64,000 bases of DNA from Parachryseolinea silvisoli (GTDB lineage Bacteria; Bacteroidota; Bacteroidia; Cytophagales; Cyclobacteriaceae), in the NCBI RefSeq assembly GCF_021190955.1, contig NZ_JAIOAO010000007.1, positions 186,001 to 250,000 on the forward strand, written 5' to 3'. The notes under the pieces were generated by a model. The model saw nothing but the letters and a program-made list of their open reading frames with translations, had not been told where the DNA came from and ran no database searches. The position numbers were made by a program, and so were the translations under genes. This document shows positions 41,839 through 51,815 of this stretch, one piece after another; position 1 is the stretch's first letter, and every line of letters starts with the position of its first letter.

Positions 41839-44800
41839 TAATTATTTTGCGTACCAGGCTGTGGGTACCTTGCTGCAGCGCCACGTAATATACACCACCG
41901 GGTATGTCGCGCAGGTCCAGCAGATGATCTCCTGCCACAGTTGTAATCGCTTGCCGTATCCTCCTACCCCAGGCATCGGTCACCTGCAGCGTCACGGCAC
42001 CCACGCCGGCTGTACCGCGTTGTAGCGTAACCAATCCGTTGCTGGGAACCGGGTATACCGTCCAGGCCTGGTCTGACGGATCGTCTATACCCGTCACGTT
42101 CAAAGTGAGCTGGTACGACACCTCTTCCGGCGATAGACAGCCATACACCGTGACACCCCGCGCCCGGTATAATCCACCCGTTGTAACCAGAATCTCAGCG
42201 TCATGAATCTCCAGCGGCACACCGTCCAGCTCCCAGGCATAATATGGCGATGCCCCGATCACCTGCAACCGGTCAGGTGCTATCCAGACAATCGCTTCGG
42301 GCGACGGCGGTGCAGGCAATACATCCACCGCTACCGGAATGGACGCGGGGCTTTTGCAGGCCTCGCCGACAACCACCGTATAGGAACCGCTTGCCATAAC
42401 ATCGATCGACTGGGTTGTTTCACCATTCGACCATTGATATCGGCTATACCCCGTGGGAGCCGACAGACGCACGACGCCGCCTTCACAAAACATACGGTCA
42501 CCATCGGCTTGAACGACCGGCCGCCCGGGCAACGCCTCTACACGAACCGGTATCGCGTCCGAAACATCACTCTCACACTCACCCTCCCGCTGCACCCGCA
42601 CCCGATAGTCTCCTGACGTGCCTACCACTCGTTGCGACAGGGTGGGGCCATCAGACCAACGGTAATGATCAAACCCCGCGGGCGCGGTCAATGTAATGCT
42701 CTGCCCTGTACAAAAGGAGGTCTCCCCGGATACAGTAATGACCGGGCGGGCAGGTTTAGGTCGGACCGCCGTAACAACGGCATCGGACGCCGGGCTTTTA
42801 CAGCCCTCTGCGTGCCATGCCTGCACCGTGAAGGCACCACTGCCCTGTACGGCCAGCATGCGTGTCGTGCTGCCATCTGACCACTTATACCCGGCATACC
42901 CTGTGGGAGCCTCCAGTACCAGACTTTGATCAGCACAAAATGTGGTACTGCCGGTATAGGCGATGACGGGCTTCGGCGGCGTGGGAGTGATGTTGAGGAT
43001 ATACGGTATCAGCGCACTGCGGCATCCTTGCTTATAGTTAGCCAGGTAATAGGTTGTGGGTTCGTTCAGTATGGGCGTGTGGAATACAACCGCGGTATCC
43101 AACGGCACTTCCCCCACGGCATCAGCATACCAAACGAAGTTCATCCCGGGTATGTAGCCGCCATACTGTACGTCGACCGGCGCACCGCCACAATGTTCTT
43201 CATAGCCCCACGCGGCGTCTAACTCCTGGAGCGGTTCCACCACGACAGACACGAATTCGGCTTGACATCCCGCGTCGTCATAGGCAATGACAGAATACCA
43301 GCCGGGTTCCAGGTTCGTAAACCGAAAGCCGCGGTCGTCTTCTTCAAAGGTGGCAGGAACAGGAACACCACTGTTATCGACAAAGAGCTCATACCGGTAG
43401 GGTGATTTACCCTGTGCGGTAACCCAGACCTCCCCGGTATCGCTGCCGTTGCCATTGCAATTCGGCGGTACCGCCGCAGCTGTTGCGGTAAAGATATACG
43501 GCGCATTCACGCGAATATTCGATAGCGTTGTGCTACATCCTGCGGCATCCGTTACCGTCACCGCATATGCGCCCCGTGCGGCCGGCATAATCCAATAGTT
43601 GAACTCGATGGGATATCCGGTATTCAGGTCTCTCCAGGCATAGTCATAAGGTGCTTGTCCACCGTGTACGGTGAGTGAAATCTCGCCGCTGGCTCCGAGC
43701 GAACACCTGGCATCGGTTACCGTCGGCGTCACGCTGAACGTCTCCAGCGTCATGGCCGGCGACACAACAGTCGCACCACGGCTATCGGTAATGGTTGCCT
43801 GATAAGTACCGGCCGCTAGGTTGTCTACAAATAAATTTCCCGGCAAGCTACCACTCCACTGCACGGAATACGGCCCCACCCCACCCTGTACATCGACGCG
43901 CACAGTACCGCCCTCCTGACATCCAGGATGTGTATATGCCACACCCGCTATTTCCAGCGGCGGCACCTGCAGTACATAGATCGGCGCCAGGGTGAACAGA
44001 CATCCTGCCTGATCACGTACCGTCGGTATATAAACACCCCCTTCCAGGCCAGTGGGTTGAAAACCGACGGCAGAACTTGCGCTGCTGGCCCAGGTGATAG
44101 TATAGGGTGCCGTGCCCCCCGTGGGCGTCACGATGATCGAGCCATTTGCAACGCCCGACGATGCCGTATTGTCTTGTTTGGTAAACGACGCGGTAAGGTT
44201 GCTACACGCCGCCGCCGGTTGGATCGTCACGGTATAGTCTTCCGTCTCCCCTTTCTCTACTGCGGTACATGCATCGCCGGCAGTCCACGGCGTGTAAAAG
44301 CTCGCACGCACGCGCATACGGGTAGCGCCCGTTACGGCGCCGGCCGGTATTGCGATCGAAACCGATGGTGGGTTTCCGACACAATTTCCTCCCATCACTT
44401 CGTCACTATCCGTTGTTTGCAGGCTCAGGGGAAAAAACTCACCGGCGTCATCAAAGCTGCCATTGTGGTTAAAGTCAAACCACGCCGCCAGGTATCCAAT
44501 GCTGCAACCACCATATTGCGGAAAGCTTGTCGAGCCAGAAATTGATTCGGCAAAAGTGCGCGAGTCAAGGGTATAGGACTGGCCCTTCGTCAGTGTCGTA
44601 GTCGGGCCGGCAAACTGCGTATACGCTCCGGGTATGCCGGGGCAACTGGAGGTTTGATTTAAGGTGTTCAGCGCAATCGACTTGATATAATAATAATCCA
44701 CAGCCTCGTTAAACCGTGGGCTACACGTCGCTGTCGGCTTGCAATAGTATACATTTGACGTGGCCGCGGTGGTAAAGGTCTGTACCGTACAACCCGCATT

Positions 44801-45649
44801 CGGGCCATTTTCATTACGAGGCTGAATACGGTAGTAATAGGCGCTGCCTTGATTCAAAAAACCGGTATAGTCGAAGCTCCCGGCAAAACCATCTTCTGCC
44901 GTCACATCATTGGCAATCGCCGTCAGCGCGGCCGGGCTCGAGCCCAGGTACACATCATACCGGGTGTTGCTGCCACCACTGGCGCCGGTCCACGCGAAGT
45001 GATAGTCGGGCGATCGCACCACATTGGCCGCGTTCGGCGCAGGCGTATAGGTCGTGGGGCAAGAAGGTGTACCGGTATTGCGCGGAGCAATGGTAATGGT
45101 ATAGTCTTCTGTATCATAAGCCTTGTCGGAAGAGTTTGCTTCGTTGATACAGGCTGTAAAGCGATTATTGTCCGCATCCGACATACGCTGCCGCACGCGC
45201 AGACGCGTTTTGCCCAGGCGCGCATCGGCCGGTATCGTGATGCTGGCCTCGATCGGCCGCACCTGACTACCCTGCCCGGCAACGATCGTTTCTCCAGCGT
45301 CGTCAAAATCGCCATCGCCGTTAAAGTCGATAAAGATCCGCACGTGGTGCCACCAGTACGACGTCTCATTGAATAACGGATTGAAGAACGAGCCAAATAC
45401 ACCGACTGTGATGCCGTAGGTTGCGGTACGCTCGACCGTCGTGGTGGAAGTGCCCGATTCAGGAAAAAGTGTATAGCCGCTACAGGTGCTGGCGGTTTGC
45501 AGGGAGCTAAATTTTACAGAAGCGATATAGACAGCATCGCCCGAGGGGCAACCCGCTGTTGGTACGCAATACGACGGTTGGCTAAAAGCCTCGCAACAAT
45601 AAAATAAAATAACAAACAATGCACTTAAGCCTATCGCACGCTTTTTCAT
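41819..45649 (-). CDS. Large secreted GEVED-domain protein with T9SS type A sorting domain
   Basis: 1276 residues with a signal peptide (MKKRAIGLSALFVILFYCC, cleavage near AFSQ). Two GEVED domains end in YDTEDYTITI (about 185) and KGETEDYTVTI (about 475), each preceded by an acidic FNGDGDFDDAGE-type Ca2+-like loop. Then come SprB-type segments (GGTAPYTITW, GGVGPYSVQW, GGQAPYDYAW) and four tandem Ig-like repeats with FC..G....L.AP.GY..Y.WS. The C-terminus (YPVPSNGLVTLQ ... GGVYYVALQQ ... VRKIII) is the sorting domain. It is a surface-exposed adhesin-like or matrix protein; the ligand is unknown. The 3' end overlaps the sigma factor gene. Confidence 0.92.
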   Translation of the reverse strand: MKKRAIGLSALFVILFYCCEAFSQPSYCVPTAGCPSGDAVYIASVKFSSLQTASTCSGYTLFPESGTSTTTVERTATYGITVGVFGSFFNPLFNETSYWWHHVRIFIDFNGDGDFDDAGETIVAGQGSQVRPIEASITIPADARLGKTRLRVRQRMSDADNNRFTACINEANSSDKAYDTEDYTITIAPRNTGTPSCPTTYTPAPNAANVVRSPDYHFAWTGASGGSNTRYDVYLGSSPAALTAIANDVTAEDGFAGSFDYTGFLNQGSAYYYRIQPRNENGPNAGCTVQTFTTAATSNVYYCKPTATCSPRFNEAVDYYYIKSIALNTLNQTSSCPGIPGAYTQFAGPTTTLTKGQSYTLDSRTFAESISGSTSFPQYGGCSIGYLAAWFDFNHNGSFDDAGEFFPLSLQTTDSDEVMGGNCVGNPPSVSIAIPAGAVTGATRMRVRASFYTPWTAGDACTAVEKGETEDYTVTIQPAAACSNLTASFTKQDNTASSGVANGSIIVTPTGGTAPYTITWASSASSAVGFQPTGLEGGVYIPTVRDQAGCLFTLAPIYVLQVPPLEIAGVAYTHPGCQEGGTVRVDVQGGVGPYSVQWSGSLPGNLFVDNLAAGTYQATITDSRGATVVSPAMTLETFSVTPTVTDARCSLGASGEISLTVHGGQAPYDYAWRDLNTGYPIEFNYWIMPAARGAYAVTVTDAAGCSTTLSNIRVNAPYIFTATAAAVPPNCNGNGSDTGEVWVTAQGKSPYRYELFVDNSGVPVPATFEEDDRGFRFTNLEPGWYSVIAYDDAGCQAEFVSVVVEPLQELDAAWGYEEHCGGAPVDVQYGGYIPGMNFVWYADAVGEVPLDTAVVFHTPILNEPTTYYLANYKQGCRSALIPYILNITPTPPKPVIAYTGSTTFCADQSLVLEAPTGYAGYKWSDGSTTRMLAVQGSGAFTVQAWHAEGCKSPASDAVVTAVRPKPARPVITVSGETSFCTGQSITLTAPAGFDHYRWSDGPTLSQRVVGTSGDYRVRVQREGECESDVSDAIPVRVEALPGRPVVQADGDRMFCEGGVVRLSAPTGYSRYQWSNGETTQSIDVMASGSYTVVVGEACKSPASIPVAVDVLPAPPSPEAIVWIAPDRLQVIGASPYYAWELDGVPLEIHDAEILVTTGGLYRARGVTVYGCLSPEEVSYQLTLNVTGIDDPSDQAWTVYPVPSNGLVTLQRGTAGVGAVTLQVTDAWGRRIRQAITTVAGDHLLDLRDIPGGVYYVALQQGTHSLVRKIIITKGTP

Positions 45650-45693
45650 TTTCTTAACGGTTTACGCCTGCGATGTAGGTATACTAAATAGCA

Positions 45694-45727
45694 GGCAGCG
45701 GGTATGTAAATGTACATGCCCGCTGCC
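45694..45727 (-). terminator. Strong stem-loop between two T9SS genes
   Basis: GGCAGCGGGTATGT / ACATGCCCGCTGCC forms a 14-bp stem with one G-U pair and a 6-nt loop (AAATGT), 22 nt after the stop of the gene at 45750-47468. No U-run follows on the minus strand (TGCTATTTAG). It fits a terminator or an mRNA 3'-end-protecting hairpin, and it lies within the leader of the next T9SS gene. Confidence 0.6.
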
Positions 45728-45749
45728 ATTCTAAACCCGTAGTGTAAGG

Positions 45750-47468
45750 TTATCGCTCGATAAGCAGCTTTTTAACAAGCTTTTCTTTACCGGAGAAAAC
45801 CGTTACAACGTACACACCTTCCGGCAACGCACTGATATCTACTGTGTGCGATGATTCGATGGTATTAAAGCGTCTCCGCTCACGACCCTGTTGATCGGTG
45901 ATGGTTACATTTTTTACCTGATCGTTTTCAGGCAAAGTAATGGTTACCTGTGTGTCACCCGGGTTCGGGAAGAATGCTAATACACCTTCTTTACCGGTGG
46001 CAGACCTTGCGGCGCTAGAGGCTAGCAAGCCCGGGCAGTTATACGCCCAGTTGGTCAGGGTAGCCGTAGCATCCAGACAGCTCGGTGCTAATTTGGTAAT
46101 CCGCACGCTGACGGTTGTCGAACCTGTCCACGGGTTGAAGGTAAACGAGTTCGCGTTACCGGTTGTTGTACCTGTCTGACCAGCCGCGCTCCAGGTGTAG
46201 GTCGCGCCGGTGCGTACAAATCCGGGTGCCGACACGCGGAAAAGACCGCACTCCAGGTCTTCGAGCGTAAAGGTCAAACCCTGATTGTTAGAAACGATCG
46301 GTGTGAAGGTGATCACGCCCGACTGGCACTGGCTGCTTTTCACGGTAACGTTGCCTGGTTGAGCGGCGGCACCTGGTGTAAATGTGGCCGATGTTCCGCC
46401 CGTGATGGTACTTGGTGTCCATCCGGGAGGAGCCGTCCAAATATATGTACCGTTGTTTGTCGGTGTGGCCGTGGTCGCAGCCAACGAGAACGTATACGCG
46501 GTGTTTACGGTAAAGCAAGACGGGTTACCCGCGACGGTGATGGTGTTAAACCCTGACACAAGCTCGCGATAGAACGTCATGCTGTTGACGGAGGATTCGC
46601 AGCTGGCATCTGACGCCGAAGCCCGTACCGTTACATCACCACCGGAATTATTCGGTGTTACGGTTACTTGATTAAATCCGCCCGCAGTTGTCGGCGGGCT
46701 GATGCTCCAGCCCGTTGGACCCGTCCAGGAATAGCTCACGCCCGGCTCGGCAATAACTTTCATAGTAAAGCTGGCGGTGCTGTTTGCGGGGCGACAAGTC
46801 GCGGGCGCATCAACAAACACTGGCACATTGGCTTTGGTACTGAGCGACAACGAAGAAGTTGATGCTTCGTTACACTGCCCCACGGCAACCGTTAGAATTT
46901 GCGGACCACTCAGGTCCGCCGGTGCCAACACCGTGATGGAGCTACTATCCCCCGAAGTATAGGTCACATCCCATCCGTTGGGCTCTTGCATCAGGTCCAG
47001 GCCATTGATCTTCCAGAAGTATTGATCCACGCCAACCTCCGACTGAATCTGGCTGGCCGAACTCACGATCGGTTTAATGGAGAAGGTAGCGCTCTCTCCC
47101 GGACGCACGCATGAGGGGCCGATGATCTGGTCCTGTGCCGGGAAAGTTTTGTATACATCTTTGGAGGCGCTATTTCCTCCACAGATCGTGCTCTGGTTGT
47201 AGACCAGGACCACGCGACCTTTCCCGAAGCCGGTAGACCGCACCGTGACCGTCAGCGGCGACGTAGTTTGTGAAACAATTTGAATTTCGCCCCGTGTGCT
47301 CCACACGGGTGTACCTTGTACATGCGAGCCTGTGGCCGTAAAGGTATAGGTCGGTTGCGTACCACTGGTCACGTGTGTTATACATTGCGGACCCGAAATG
47401 GTGTACTGGGCTTGCACATGCGACGACAGTAGCAGGCAAGCAAATAAAATAAGGGTATATAGTCTCAT
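45750..47468 (-). CDS. Secreted PKD/Ig-like protein with T9SS type A sorting domain
   Basis: 572 residues with a signal peptide (MRLYTLILFACLLLSSHVQA). The body is a row of PKD/Ig-like beta-sandwich repeats with patterns such as YTWSAAGQTG, YSWTGPTGW and YIWTAPPGW. The C-terminus (FFPNPGDTQVTITLPEND ... GVYVVTVFSGKEKLVKKLLI) is a type A sorting domain for T9SS export. It is probably a surface or extracellular-matrix protein. Two palindromic sites lie upstream (47541-47558 and 47649-47660). A strong hairpin follows the gene. Confidence 0.9.
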   Translation of the reverse strand: MRLYTLILFACLLLSSHVQAQYTISGPQCITHVTSGTQPTYTFTATGSHVQGTPVWSTRGEIQIVSQTTSPLTVTVRSTGFGKGRVVLVYNQSTICGGNSASKDVYKTFPAQDQIIGPSCVRPGESATFSIKPIVSSASQIQSEVGVDQYFWKINGLDLMQEPNGWDVTYTSGDSSSITVLAPADLSGPQILTVAVGQCNEASTSSLSLSTKANVPVFVDAPATCRPANSTASFTMKVIAEPGVSYSWTGPTGWSISPPTTAGGFNQVTVTPNNSGGDVTVRASASDASCESSVNSMTFYRELVSGFNTITVAGNPSCFTVNTAYTFSLAATTATPTNNGTYIWTAPPGWTPSTITGGTSATFTPGAAAQPGNVTVKSSQCQSGVITFTPIVSNNQGLTFTLEDLECGLFRVSAPGFVRTGATYTWSAAGQTGTTTGNANSFTFNPWTGSTTVSVRITKLAPSCLDATATLTNWAYNCPGLLASSAARSATGKEGVLAFFPNPGDTQVTITLPENDQVKNVTITDQQGRERRRFNTIESSHTVDISALPEGVYVVTVFSGKEKLVKKLLIER

Positions 47469-47540
47469 GATAGAATAGAGATTGGTTTACATAAAACGAA
47501 TAAATAGCAGTTAACCCCTATGCGTCCAGGCATAAGGATG

Positions 47541-47558
47541 TACCGGAATTATCCGGTA
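47541..47558. promoter_or_regulatory. Perfect inverted repeat upstream of a T9SS gene
   Basis: TACCGGA-ATTA-TCCGGTA is a perfect 7-bp dyad with a 4-nt centre, 73 nt upstream of the start at 47468. It could be an operator or a small hairpin in the leader. No regulator gene is adjacent. Confidence 0.35.
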
Positions 47559-47648
47559 TAAAATCGGTTAATCTCTGTTGCAACGAAAGCTTACCCGGAA
47601 AAAGAAATCCGATAGAATTCCCTTCCTGCTGCTATTACGCAAAAGCAT

Positions 47649-47660
47649 AGGGTATACCCT
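47649..47660. promoter_or_regulatory. 12-bp perfect palindrome between porin and T9SS genes
   Basis: AGGGTATACCCT is self-complementary over 12 bp. It lies 43 nt past the porin stop and about 180 nt before the T9SS gene start. A protein-binding site is possible; chance cannot be excluded. Confidence 0.25.
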
Positions 47661-47702
47661 ACCTGAGAAAAGATATAAATTTTGGGGAAATGCTAATTGA
47701 TC

Positions 47703-49670
47703 CTAGTCGTAGAAGGACCAGTCAAAACCAAAATCCAGGATACTCCCCTGCCCGCGATAATACGGTGTAGGCATATACCCTTGTTTGGTAATCACCTGCA
47801 CAAGGTTGTGATACTTCAGGAAAATACGCCCCCGTTTGATGCGGGTGGCAAAGAAAACCTCCACCAACGGAAACGACGGAACTTTATAGTCTTTTTGTAC
47901 ATAAAACTGCTGCGTCGGCACGTCATACCCCATGGCGTAATACGACGAGTGCCAGTGTACATTCACCCCCGCCTGCATATCCAGGTTCCCGTTAAAGAAA
48001 ATATTTTCGTATGACAGCTCGCCATTCACAAAGAGCTCAGGCACCTGTATGGCATCGACCTCATCTTTTAATATACTGGTATAGATTGCCCGCCCACGCA
48101 GGTACACATGTCTGAGCATCGTCAGCGACAGACGGACCTCCGGCGCGACCATGGTCTGTCCGCTGCCGTGTTGCTCGGGCATGACCAATTGCTCCACCGC
48201 GTTCCGGTCGGTGGTCTTTTTAAAGAAGGCATAATTGCCCAGGCGTGTAAACGTCAGACCCGGCGACAAAGAAAACACCCGGCTGTTATAATGCAGGAAC
48301 CCCGAAAACTCGGTAACGTTTACATCCGAGAACGATGGATTGTTCCACTCGTCGTGCGTCCCGCGATAGCCCAGTAAAATATTGGCCGGCGCATATTGCA
48401 TCTGCTTCACCGACGCTTCAAACCACCGGCTTTTGATCTGCCCCTCCACCCGGTAGTTACCGGTCTGCAAGACCTCTACCCATCCCGATACTTCACCGAT
48501 CGAGTCCAGCCGCAGCGCCATACGCCCCCCCAGGTAATGCTCGGCACCCGACCTTCTGTGTCCCTCGTCGAGGCGATAATACTGCGAGTAGTTACGAATA
48601 GCGTAATAGCCGTTGTAAAAAAGTTTGGACAAATTTCCCTTCAACCCTAACTCGTTTCGAACCGTCTTAAACTTCGAGCGGTCCTCCACCTGCACACTGT
48701 CCACGGTCTCATAATCGTAATAATCCCGGGTAAAGGTGTTGGGAATATCCACGAATACATTGCCCTGCCGAAAGCGATCGAAGATGTGATAGAGCTGCAG
48801 AGCCTTGCCGATTTCGTACTGTTGGAACAGGTGCGCATTGATCCTTACTTCCGTGCTCGCGGCATCGGTCAGGTACGTCCGCACGTTCTGTAAAAAGAAG
48901 CCTTCATACTGGGTCGACTCCGTATGCACAATGCCACCATTCTCATCTGTCTGGTGGCGGTTACGCTGGAAGTTTGCAAAAATTCGGTATGTACTGTCTT
49001 TCGACTGATAGGTCGTATACAAATCGTAATACACGCCGCGCACCTGGCGATCGCCCTTCCCTTGCTTCTGGATCTGTTTGTCGATGAACAGACCGCGATA
49101 GTCAAAGCCGAAGTTCCAGCGCGGATTGATGTTGCGGCTGTACGAGGCCTTTGTGAGCGACCGGCCGCCACCCCCCAGCATCACCCACATGTTGGAATAA
49201 GGTGACTTGGTATCAAAATACCGGATCTTCTCGGTGTCCCACACCAGGTCATACTGTGTAAAGCCGGAGCTGACACCAATGCTGGCAGGCGTCTGGTAAT
49301 AAATGGGGTGCATGGCCGTACCGATGTTGCCCAGGTCCTGATACAGATTCTCGTTCTTCTGAAGATAGGTGTAGCGATAGAATCCGCGAATAGCGGTATC
49401 GATCAAATGGTACGTTTGTTTATTGAGGAATACGTCCTCTTCATAGTAATAGCGGGAGCTTTTCGGACCGTACACCTGCCGGGTGGTGTCGTCAATGATA
49501 CGCGACCCGCGCCGGGGACCTGCGTCCTCATCTTGTCCCGCGGCCGCCAGGGCGAGGACAAGAAAGCCTGAAAAGAGTATATACCGCCAGAATTGCACGC
49601 GCAAAAATAGGTTTTTAAATGATTTGTGAGGTTTAATGCGATTAATTCTGCTGGCCACGAGCGATAACAT
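47703..49670 (-). CDS. Putative porin, Bacteroidota outer-membrane beta-barrel
   Basis: 655 residues. A membrane-targeting segment (WRYILFSGFLVLALAAAG) follows about 28 basic residues, and the mature part begins near QDEDAGPRRG. The body alternates short aromatic-rich strands (SGFTQYDLVWDTEKIRYFD, RSLTKASYSRNINPRWNFG), ending in DFGFDWSFYD with an aromatic next to the last residue, typical of beta-barrels. The pattern matches the family usually called 'putative porin' in Bacteroidota. The only ATG overlaps lpxK by 29 nt. A GTG or TTG start just before the hydrophobic stretch is an alternative. Confidence 0.8.
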   Translation of the reverse strand: MLSLVASRINRIKPHKSFKNLFLRVQFWRYILFSGFLVLALAAAGQDEDAGPRRGSRIIDDTTRQVYGPKSSRYYYEEDVFLNKQTYHLIDTAIRGFYRYTYLQKNENLYQDLGNIGTAMHPIYYQTPASIGVSSGFTQYDLVWDTEKIRYFDTKSPYSNMWVMLGGGGRSLTKASYSRNINPRWNFGFDYRGLFIDKQIQKQGKGDRQVRGVYYDLYTTYQSKDSTYRIFANFQRNRHQTDENGGIVHTESTQYEGFFLQNVRTYLTDAASTEVRINAHLFQQYEIGKALQLYHIFDRFRQGNVFVDIPNTFTRDYYDYETVDSVQVEDRSKFKTVRNELGLKGNLSKLFYNGYYAIRNYSQYYRLDEGHRRSGAEHYLGGRMALRLDSIGEVSGWVEVLQTGNYRVEGQIKSRWFEASVKQMQYAPANILLGYRGTHDEWNNPSFSDVNVTEFSGFLHYNSRVFSLSPGLTFTRLGNYAFFKKTTDRNAVEQLVMPEQHGSGQTMVAPEVRLSLTMLRHVYLRGRAIYTSILKDEVDAIQVPELFVNGELSYENIFFNGNLDMQAGVNVHWHSSYYAMGYDVPTQQFYVQKDYKVPSFPLVEVFFATRIKRGRIFLKYHNLVQVITKQGYMPTPYYRGQGSILDFGFDWSFYD

Positions 49671-50688
49671 TTTGGATCATAGCATCAAAATCCTCACCAT
49701 TTTTAACAAACTCCACCTCGATCGGCAAAAAAAAGAACGGCAACCCGGTACGGGCCTCCGCCAATTCCGCGTCTACCAGCTTGACCATATCTTTTTCCGT
49801 CGTCAGGATGCTGGCGTGCGGATACTGCTGGGCGAGCCGGCGCAGCGTATCCAGGTCGGTGGTTGTATACGCATGGTGATCGGCGAATGCCAGGTGGGCC
49901 ACTATCGTATAGCTCGAGGCCACATACTTCTTTAAGGGCCCCGCCTGGGCAATGCCCGTCAGCAAGATCGCCTCTGTCGCCGGCGTCGTCTGCCGGTGCT
50001 CGCCAAACGGTGTGGGCGCACCGTAGCGCACGGTGGTAAAAAAAACGGGCGTCCGCGCATAGCGTCGCACATGTTTTTCAATCTCGATACACTCCTCCTC
50101 CTGAATCTCCGGCGGGCACTTGGTAATCACGACCACATCGGCCCGCGCGGCGCCCCCACGCGACTCGCGCAGCCGGCCCGCGGGCAGTAACAGGTCGGTG
50201 TAAAAAGGACGGTTGTAGTCCGACAACAGAATGGTAAACGCAGGCTTTACCCGTCGGTGCTGATAGGCATCGTCGAGCAGCAAGACCGCAGTATCTTCAC
50301 GTTCTTGTAGAATGTAGGGAATAGCAAATGCGCGGTCTTCGCCTACCGCGACCGTCGCCAAAGCACCAAACTTACGATAGAACTGCGCAGGTTCGTCGCC
50401 AAGAGTACGGGCCGTATCACCCGGACCAGCCAGGCGAAACCCTTTGGTCTCCCGGCCATAGCCGCGGCTGAGCGTAGCCACCCGGTGGTTGCCTTGTAAT
50501 AACCGGATCAGGTGCTCGATCATCGGCGTCTTGCCGGTGCCACCCACCGTGAGGTTACCAACGGTAATTACCGGCACGTCAAAGGATGCCACGGGGCGCA
50601 GGCCCCGGTCGTACGCGTAATTCCGCAGGCCGGTAAGAATGCGGTATAAGAGGGCAAAGGGTAATAACAAGATGCGGAGCAGGATCAT
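49642..50688 (-). CDS. lpxK: Tetraacyldisaccharide 4'-kinase
   Basis: 348 residues, the normal length. An N-terminal membrane-associated helix (ILLRILLLPFALLYRIL) is followed by Walker A VGNLTVGGTGKTP (about 43-55). The later RGYGRET, DDAYQHRR and LLTGIA elements are typical of LpxK. The enzyme phosphorylates the 4' position of the lipid A precursor at the inner face of the cytoplasmic membrane. Its 3' end overlaps the porin gene. It is divergent from the Nif3-like gene with a 26-nt gap. Confidence 0.95.
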   Translation of the reverse strand: MILLRILLLPFALLYRILTGLRNYAYDRGLRPVASFDVPVITVGNLTVGGTGKTPMIEHLIRLLQGNHRVATLSRGYGRETKGFRLAGPGDTARTLGDEPAQFYRKFGALATVAVGEDRAFAIPYILQEREDTAVLLLDDAYQHRRVKPAFTILLSDYNRPFYTDLLLPAGRLRESRGGAARADVVVITKCPPEIQEEECIEIEKHVRRYARTPVFFTTVRYGAPTPFGEHRQTTPATEAILLTGIAQAGPLKKYVASSYTIVAHLAFADHHAYTTTDLDTLRRLAQQYPHASILTTEKDMVKLVDAELAEARTGLPFFFLPIEVEFVKNGEDFDAMIQNVIARGQQN

Positions 50689-50714
50689 GCCTTTTTGTAT
50701 ATATTCGCAGGTAT

Positions 50715-51815
50715 ATGGCCGTAAAGATAAAAGATGTTACCAATTACCTTGAATCCATTGCACCCCGGGCCTACCAGGAATCATATGACAACAGCGGCCT
50801 GTTGGTGGGAGACGCGCAAGCTGAGGTAACGGGCATCCTCATTACGCTCGACTGCACCGAGGCAGTGGTCCAGGAAGCGATTGACAGCGGCTGTAACCTG
50901 GTGGTGGCGCACCACCCCATTGTTTTCAAAGGCCTGAAGAAATTCACCGGCAGCAACTACGTCGAGCGTACCATCATGCTGGCCATCCGTCACGACATCG
51001 CCCTGTATGCCATCCACACCAACCTCGACAACGTACACACCGGTGTAAACCGCATGATTGCCGGCAAGATCGGTCTGACCGGCCTTCGCATTCTGGCCCC
51101 ACGCCCGGACACCTTGCAAAAACTGGTGACGTTTATTCCCGAGGCCGATACCGAAAAGGTGCTGGCCGCATTGCACGAAGCCGGGGCAGGCCAGATCGGC
51201 GAGTATAAAAATTGTAGCTTCCGGGTAGACGGCACCGGCACCTTTCAGCCCACAGAAGCCGCCAATCCGCACATTGGCCAGGCCCACCGGCAGGAGTATG
51301 TGCGCGAGACACGGGCCGAAATGATCTTTCCGGCGCACCGGCGCGGCGATTTGCTGGCGGCGCTGCGAAAAAACCATCCATATGAAGAAGTAGCGTATTA
51401 TATTACGCCCTTAGTCAATGAAAATCAGGAGGTCGGTGCGGGTATGATCGGAGAGCTTGCGACCCCTATTGAACCATTGGCGTTCTTACAGGGTTTAAAG
51501 AGTAGTATGAACCTGAAAATGCTCCGGCATACAGCAATCCTTCCAAAAAACATTCAGAAAGTCGCTATTTGCGGCGGCGCGGGCAGCTTTCTGCTCCAGG
51601 ATGCCATCCGGGCCGGGGCTGACGTTCTGGTTACCGCAGACTTCAAATACCACGAATTTTTCGATGCCGACGGCCGCATTATCATTGCCGACATCGGGCA
51701 CTACGAAAGTGAAGTCTTCACCAAAGAACTTTTGCAAGAGGTTTTAATGAAAAAATTTCATACTTTTGCGAACATTTTTTCAAAAACTGTCACGAATCCC
51801 ATAAGCTATTTATAA
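50715..51815 (+). CDS. Nif3-like dinuclear metal-centre protein (GTP cyclohydrolase I type 2 homologue)
   Basis: 366 residues. This is the long form of the family, with a PII/CutA-like domain (about 125-230) inserted between two Nif3 halves. Metal-ligand motifs are VVAHHPIVF (about 64-72) and, near the end, TADFKYHEFF and DIGHYESE. The protein forms a ring-shaped hexamer with a two-metal site; its cellular role is unsettled. The stop codon is directly followed by the ATG of the coiled-coil gene, with no gap. In Bacteroidota this pair is commonly neighbouring. Confidence 0.93.
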   Translation: MAVKIKDVTNYLESIAPRAYQESYDNSGLLVGDAQAEVTGILITLDCTEAVVQEAIDSGCNLVVAHHPIVFKGLKKFTGSNYVERTIMLAIRHDIALYAIHTNLDNVHTGVNRMIAGKIGLTGLRILAPRPDTLQKLVTFIPEADTEKVLAALHEAGAGQIGEYKNCSFRVDGTGTFQPTEAANPHIGQAHRQEYVRETRAEMIFPAHRRGDLLAALRKNHPYEEVAYYITPLVNENQEVGAGMIGELATPIEPLAFLQGLKSSMNLKMLRHTAILPKNIQKVAICGGAGSFLLQDAIRAGADVLVTADFKYHEFFDADGRIIIADIGHYESEVFTKELLQEVLMKKFHTFANIFSKTVTNPISYL

